Assembly: GCF_022668875.1 (NCBI RefSeq)
Contig: NZ_JAKGCR010000004.1
Span: 270,413-334,412 of the forward strand
Length of the DNA: 64,000 bases
Origin: Domibacillus sp. PGB-M46
GTDB lineage: Bacteria; Bacillota; Bacilli; Bacillales; Domibacillaceae
Direction of reading: 5' to 3'
Under the pieces are notes generated by a model. The model was not told the DNA's origin. It saw only the letters and a list, made by a program, of their open reading frames with translations, and made no database searches. A program made the translations under genes and the position numbers. This document shows positions 60,271 through 64,000 of the stretch, piece after piece. The stretch's first letter is position 1. Every line of letters begins with the position of its first letter.

Positions 60271-60936
60271 ATTGGTGCATATGCTTCTCACAAGTATATT
60301 AAGTCCTTTGAAGATGCACGTTCTCATATTCGATATATTGGTTTCAGAGAACGGGAAGATCGATCTGAGTCACTCGGACTTTTTTCTGAGCGCCACGATG
60401 CTGCCGATGCAGAGAGATTTATTGATTCTTTAAAAGAAAAACGCTTCTCTCATCCAGATGTTCCACATATTCATACCATTTTGTTTTCAATGTCTGGAGA
60501 TGAGTGGACGAGATCTGGATTTGAACCTGGGGATTATCAAGCAATGATACGGGATGTCATGAAAAAGTGGGAAATCCAAAAAGGCTACAGGCTTCAATGG
60601 GTGGCAGCTGAACATCGGAATCCAGACCACCCCCATTGCCATGTAGCTATTCGTGCCTCTTATCACGACCGGGATGGAGTCGAACACAGACTCAAGATTT
60701 CAAATGAAGACCGGAAGTTTTTTCGCGAACAATTCCAATTAACAAAGGAAAGAATACGTCCTTTCGATCCCCCGCCCCGGGAATTGGCGTATCAATATGA
60801 ACGAGAACCTAGCTTGGTGATTGATACTTCATTTATTGACAACTTGTTTTACCAAATTAACCGAGAGTTAGAACAGGAAGAATGGGAACGAGAACAGGCC
60901 CGTAAAAAAGCTCAAAATCAAGAAAGGACGCGATGA
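60271..60936 (+). CDS. Short MOB-type relaxase with apparent AUU start
   Basis: The open frame begins at ATT-GGT-GCA (60271), directly after AAAGGGAG at 8-9 bases: GAYASHKYIKSFEDARSHIR then YIGFRERED, with candidate catalytic Tyr residues, and the three-histidine motif AAEHRNPDHPHCHVAIRAS near residue 115. A TGA lies two codons upstream, so no earlier start exists; the first in-frame ATG (60490) would delete the catalytic Tyr region. Length of 221 aa is a bare relaxase domain, without helicase or primase. Stop overlaps the VirD4 start by 4 bases. It should nick at oriT and pilot DNA to VirD4. Confidence 0.75.
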   Translation: MGAYASHKYIKSFEDARSHIRYIGFREREDRSESLGLFSERHDAADAERFIDSLKEKRFSHPDVPHIHTILFSMSGDEWTRSGFEPGDYQAMIRDVMKKWEIQKGYRLQWVAAEHRNPDHPHCHVAIRASYHDRDGVEHRLKISNEDRKFFREQFQLTKERIRPFDPPPRELAYQYEREPSLVIDTSFIDNLFYQINRELEQEEWEREQARKKAQNQERTR

Positions 60937-62828
60937 TAATGGTAGTAACTAAAGACAAATGGAAACAATCACTGCTTGCGGCCGGAATCACTGGAAGCAC
61001 AGCCGAGTATATCAGTGCTGCAGCAATGATTGATTTTTCTTTATTTAAGAATTATCAATTTAATCCATTCTATGAGGCATTTCAATATAATCTTTTACAT
61101 CCAGTCCAGACAATGTCAGAAGCATTTTCAAATGACCTGTTTATGCAAATGCAGCCTATTCTTCTTGTTGGAACACTTCTTTTGTCCGGAAAAGCTTTTT
61201 TTCAAAAGTCGAATAAGTATGAAGAAGCTTCCCAATACGGTGCATACGGCACTTCACGTTGGGCAAAGGATTCGGAAATTTTCAAAACCAATTCCATTAC
61301 GACAACCTTTCAAGGAGACGGAACCATTTTAGGTATGTACAAACGCAAACCGATTATTCAGCATACAAACAGCCATTTAAACCGCAATGTTTTTCTCGTT
61401 GGAGGATCTGGCGCTGGTAAAACGCGCTCCGTGATCATCCCGAACATTTTGAACAATACGAGTAAATCTATTGTCGCGGTGGATCCAAAAGGCGAGCTTT
61501 ATGAAAAAACATCACAGGCCAAGCGTGAACAGGGCTATGATGTACGGCTTGTTAATTTTAAAAATCGTGATGTTTCCGATCGATATAATCTATTTGAATA
61601 CATTCGAAAAGATTCAGATGCGTTTAAGGTTGCTGATACACTGGTCAATAATGCTGGTGATGGATCAAAGCTGAGAAAAGATTTTTGGAATCAGGCTCAG
61701 ACTTCTGTGCTTCAGGCGCTTATTTTATATGTTAAGTACGCTCTCCCTCCTCAAGAGCAGCATATGGGAAGCGTTATAGCTGTAGGACAATTGCCAGAAG
61801 AAGAACTAAAGAAAGCATTTCACGAGTTTGAACCGGGTCATGTTGTTAGAAAAGCCTATCAGACAGCGGTTGAGAATTTAAAGGAAAAAACAATGGGTGA
61901 TGTTTTTATTACGCTTATGCAGACGCTCAATCCGTGGCAGTACGAAGACGTATGTAAATTCACCGCAGCCAATGACTTTTTATTTGAGGACTTGGGCAAA
62001 AAGAAGATGATCGTCTATATCATCATGCCAATTGCTGATAATGAGTTCCGCCCTTTGATTACTACCTTCTTCACTCAAATGTTTTCAGAGCTGTATCGAC
62101 TGGCAGATCAGCATTATGGAACGTTGCCAAACAATGTGTTACTGCAGCTTGATGAATTTGCGAATATCGGTAAAATACCCAACTTTGAAGAACGACTTTC
62201 TACGACACGAAGCCTTGGTATTGAAGTAACAATCGTGTTGCAGGACACCAGTCAGCTTGAGCGAGTATATGGAAAAGAAATCGCTAAAGAGGTTATGAAC
62301 AACTGTGACATTCGCTTGCTGCTAAAAGCCGGCGAACACGAAACAGCCAAGTACTTCAGCCAATTAGCCGGAAAAACAACGATTCGAATTAAAAACCAGT
62401 CTAATTCAAGCAGCACTACCTCTTCATCCAAAAGTGAATCAGCCCAATACATGGGGCGTGATCTGATCACAGCTGATGAAATTACACGGCTAAATAAAGA
62501 CGAAGCTTTACTATTTTTATCCGGTCAATATCCGATGCGGATAGAAAAAGCTTGGTTTGACCGCTTTAAGCACTTTAAAGTTATGCTGCAGCAGGAAGTA
62601 TCCAGAGACGACTACCCTGTTACTGATCGAAGTAATTATGCTGTATTTTGTCCTGACTCTACAGGTTCCACTTCTGATTCTCTATACATCATTGAAGATA
62701 TTGTCTTGGAAGAAACGGAGCCGGATCAAACGGATGAGGAATTAGAAAGCGAACAAAATAATTTAAATACAAAGCAAACAAAAGATCAAGACGAGCTAGA
62801 TGATCTTATAAACAGCTTTAAATTTTAA
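60933..62828 (+). CDS. VirD4/TraG-type coupling ATPase
   Basis: A 631-aa type IV coupling protein. N-terminal membrane segments (about 1-90; one or two helices), Walker A VGGSGAGKTRSVIIPN near 155, DPKGELYEKTS after it, Walker B LLQLDEFANIG near 405, SLGIEVTIVLQD. It recruits the relaxase-DNA complex. Start overlaps the relaxase stop (ATGA); the ATG at 60939 is an alternative. Acidic C-terminal tail (EETEPDQTDEELESEQNN) may bind relaxosome proteins. Confidence 0.93.
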   Translation: MIMVVTKDKWKQSLLAAGITGSTAEYISAAAMIDFSLFKNYQFNPFYEAFQYNLLHPVQTMSEAFSNDLFMQMQPILLVGTLLLSGKAFFQKSNKYEEASQYGAYGTSRWAKDSEIFKTNSITTTFQGDGTILGMYKRKPIIQHTNSHLNRNVFLVGGSGAGKTRSVIIPNILNNTSKSIVAVDPKGELYEKTSQAKREQGYDVRLVNFKNRDVSDRYNLFEYIRKDSDAFKVADTLVNNAGDGSKLRKDFWNQAQTSVLQALILYVKYALPPQEQHMGSVIAVGQLPEEELKKAFHEFEPGHVVRKAYQTAVENLKEKTMGDVFITLMQTLNPWQYEDVCKFTAANDFLFEDLGKKKMIVYIIMPIADNEFRPLITTFFTQMFSELYRLADQHYGTLPNNVLLQLDEFANIGKIPNFEERLSTTRSLGIEVTIVLQDTSQLERVYGKEIAKEVMNNCDIRLLLKAGEHETAKYFSQLAGKTTIRIKNQSNSSSTTSSSKSESAQYMGRDLITADEITRLNKDEALLFLSGQYPMRIEKAWFDRFKHFKVMLQQEVSRDDYPVTDRSNYAVFCPDSTGSTSDSLYIIEDIVLEETEPDQTDEELESEQNNLNTKQTKDQDELDDLINSFKF

Positions 62829-62829
62829 A

Positions 62830-62850
62830 TAATCCAATACGCTGTATTAC
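62830..62850 (+). promoter_or_regulatory. AATCCAATACGCTGTATT motif, copy 5
   Basis: AATAATCCAATACGCTGTATT lies 26 bases before the VirB6-like gene, more divergent than the others. Confidence 0.45.
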
Positions 62851-62875
62851 GAATAAAATGATTGGAGGCTTTCAG

Positions 62876-63724
62876 ATGAATGTATTCAAAAGCCCGATTG
62901 AATGGCTAAAGGAAATGATTCAAGAGCTGGTTCGGGATTTTGCGAATATGGCTTTTAACTGGCTAGAAATTTTCATGCTTACTCCAACGGATTTGTCTAA
63001 GTATCCGAAAGTTGCAACTGTTTATGACTTTGTTTTTTCGCTTGCTTCTTCCCTTTGTATTGTGTTTGTTGCCTGGTCATTGATAGGGATTATGTTCAAT
63101 CATCTAGCAGGAGTACAAAGCCGCAGTGTTGCAGAAGTAGTATCTAAGTCTGTTCTGGCGTTTGTCCTTGCAGCAACTGCCCCATGGCTCTTAAATGATG
63201 TTTTATTGAAACTCAACAACAGCATCGTTCAATTCTTTTTGGACAAAGGACTGGACACGAAAATGCTTGAAAAGTTTGCATTAATTCCGCCTACAGCTAA
63301 CCTGTCTATTTTTCTCGGCGCCTTGATCATTGTCATCCTGTTTGTTTTGCTCGGGATGCAATATATCCAACGTCTTGGCGAGTTCATTGTATTGCTTGTT
63401 ACATCTCCAATTGCCGCACAAAGCATTGTAACCGAGAACTTTGATATTTGGTCTGTTTGGTGGAGAGAAGCTATTAGCGTCGTATTCTCTCAAGCATTTC
63501 AAGTATCTCTTTTATGGATGATCCTCAATATGATTACTGGCACAGAACAGCTGCAGGATTACATGATGGCTATTGGATTGATGATTATCTTGCTGAAAGG
63601 TCCTAAGTATATCCGTCAGTTTCTCTACTCCTCTGGGGCTGGTAAATTGGCTGTAGGGGTTGCCGGAGGTGCAGGGAAAATGGCTATATATAAATATGCT
63701 GCCGCAAAAATCGCTAGCAAATAA
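62876..63724 (+). CDS. VirB6/TrsL-like polytopic channel protein
   Basis: A 282-aa membrane protein with an amphipathic start (FKSPIEWLKEMIQELVRDF) and five to six transmembrane helices (from about residue 45), ending in a glycine-rich tail. This fits the VirB6/TrbL inner-membrane channel of type IV secretion systems. ATG at 62876 after TTGGAGG is preferred to 62858. Confidence 0.78.
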   Translation: MNVFKSPIEWLKEMIQELVRDFANMAFNWLEIFMLTPTDLSKYPKVATVYDFVFSLASSLCIVFVAWSLIGIMFNHLAGVQSRSVAEVVSKSVLAFVLAATAPWLLNDVLLKLNNSIVQFFLDKGLDTKMLEKFALIPPTANLSIFLGALIIVILFVLLGMQYIQRLGEFIVLLVTSPIAAQSIVTENFDIWSVWWREAISVVFSQAFQVSLLWMILNMITGTEQLQDYMMAIGLMIILLKGPKYIRQFLYSSGAGKLAVGVAGGAGKMAIYKYAAAKIASK

Positions 63725-63849
63725 ACGTATAATACTCGAGTTTTCAACCAGTGGATATATGAATAACAGCACTGTCTCGTGTTACTTTAGAATAAAGTTT
63801 GATCAATTTAATGTTTTTAGACTTTGGTAGACGAACAAAACAAAAGAGC
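63725..63849. other. Short gap before the insertion sequence
   Basis: No gene seen in about 125 bases between the VirB6-like gene and the IS end. Confidence 0.4.
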
Positions 63850-64000
63850 CTGCTTTGAAAAAGGGACTGACCCCATAGAGTGAGGCAAATAAAAACACCT
63901 TTAAGTTGAAAACGGGTATGGAAGGGACTGACCCCGTTTTTGAGACAGGGATCAAAACACCTTTAAGCAGCCAGCTGCCGATACTTGACCGGCGGCTGGT
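63850..64000 (-). mobile_element. End of an IS3-type insertion sequence, cut by the window edge
   Basis: The minus strand from 64000 to 63963 encodes PPVKYRQLAA-stop, the usual end of an IS3-family OrfB transposase (SPVxYRxxAA). Two copies of AAGGGACTGACCCC (63859 and 63935) and two of AACACCTTTAAG (63895 and 63955) follow, resembling doubled IS ends. The catalytic part is outside the window. Confidence 0.5.

Noticed and set aside
60271..60450. Alternative frame TTG-GTG-CAT at 60272 as the start of a separate small gene
   Set aside because: It reads through to a stop after about 55 codons with no protein-like pattern, while the overlapping frame carries relaxase motifs.
63855..63970. Short GGGACTGACCCC / AACACCTTTAAG repeats as a CRISPR
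   Set aside because: Only two copies each, unequal spacing, next to a transposase end.

Overview
The window looks like a low-GC, Gram-positive, spore-forming chromosome or megaplasmid region of the Bacillaceae. The grounds are AT-rich intergenic DNA, strong AGGAGG-type ribosome sites, TTG and GTG starts, S-layer homology (SLH) surface proteins, a CarD regulator, DUF975 and Cse60-like proteins, and a glutamine synthetase tail typical of Bacillus. I cannot name the species. I see no rRNA, tRNA or CRISPR array.

Region 1 (1-21 kb) is sparse. It holds small membrane proteins, a C4-dicarboxylate symporter (dctA), a complete Pnkp/Hen1 RNA-repair operon, a DUF975 membrane protein, a CarD regulator, and two secreted SLH proteins, one carrying a ComEC-like metallo-beta-lactamase domain and coupled to DUF3006. 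The long gaps contain decayed partial copies of resident genes (DUF3006, excalibur, proline-rich repeats) and many hairpin terminators, so local duplication and decay have been active.

Region 2 (21-30 kb) is a graveyard of prophage genes (terminase small subunit fragment, ArpU-type regulator with frameshifts, frameshifted xtrA, sigma-like late regulator). Live genes sit among them, notably a RelA/SpoT-type alarmone synthetase with a coiled coil.

Region 3 (30.6-39.9 kb) lies between two direct repeats of about 95 bp. Each repeat is the 3' end of a glutamine synthetase gene (glnA) plus its terminator. A tyrosine integrase ends 67 bp from the right copy, and an ImmA-type peptidase gene broken by an amber codon lies upstream of it. 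This looks like an integrated element that targets glnA. Its cargo is a leucine-rich-repeat surface protein, a large SbsA-Ig-like secreted protein, a flagellin remnant and a chimeric scar joining two resident gene families. Neither repeat adjoins a full glnA, which suggests tandem elements.

Region 4 (40-51 kb) is an accessory island: more prophage debris, a membrane protein of unknown function in a prophage cargo position, a RecQ helicase fused to a nuclease-like domain with a coupled unknown partner, a PD-(D/E)XK-like protein, a three-gene coiled-coil operon, and a translationally coupled pair (two-TM protein plus cupin-like protein). These are the best candidates for undescribed defence-type systems.

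Region 5 (51-64 kb) is a Gram-positive conjugation module. It has VirB8-like, lysozyme/M23 hydrolase, VirB4, TrsD-like, PrgI-like and pilin genes on the minus strand. A hairpin-rich, oriT-like region separates these from a ribbon-helix-helix (RHH) accessory protein, a relaxase apparently starting at AUU, VirD4 and VirB6-like genes on the plus strand. A repeated ATACTGTATT-type motif stands before five transcription units. One regulator appears to carry four RHH-like units. The window ends in the tail of an IS3-type transposase.
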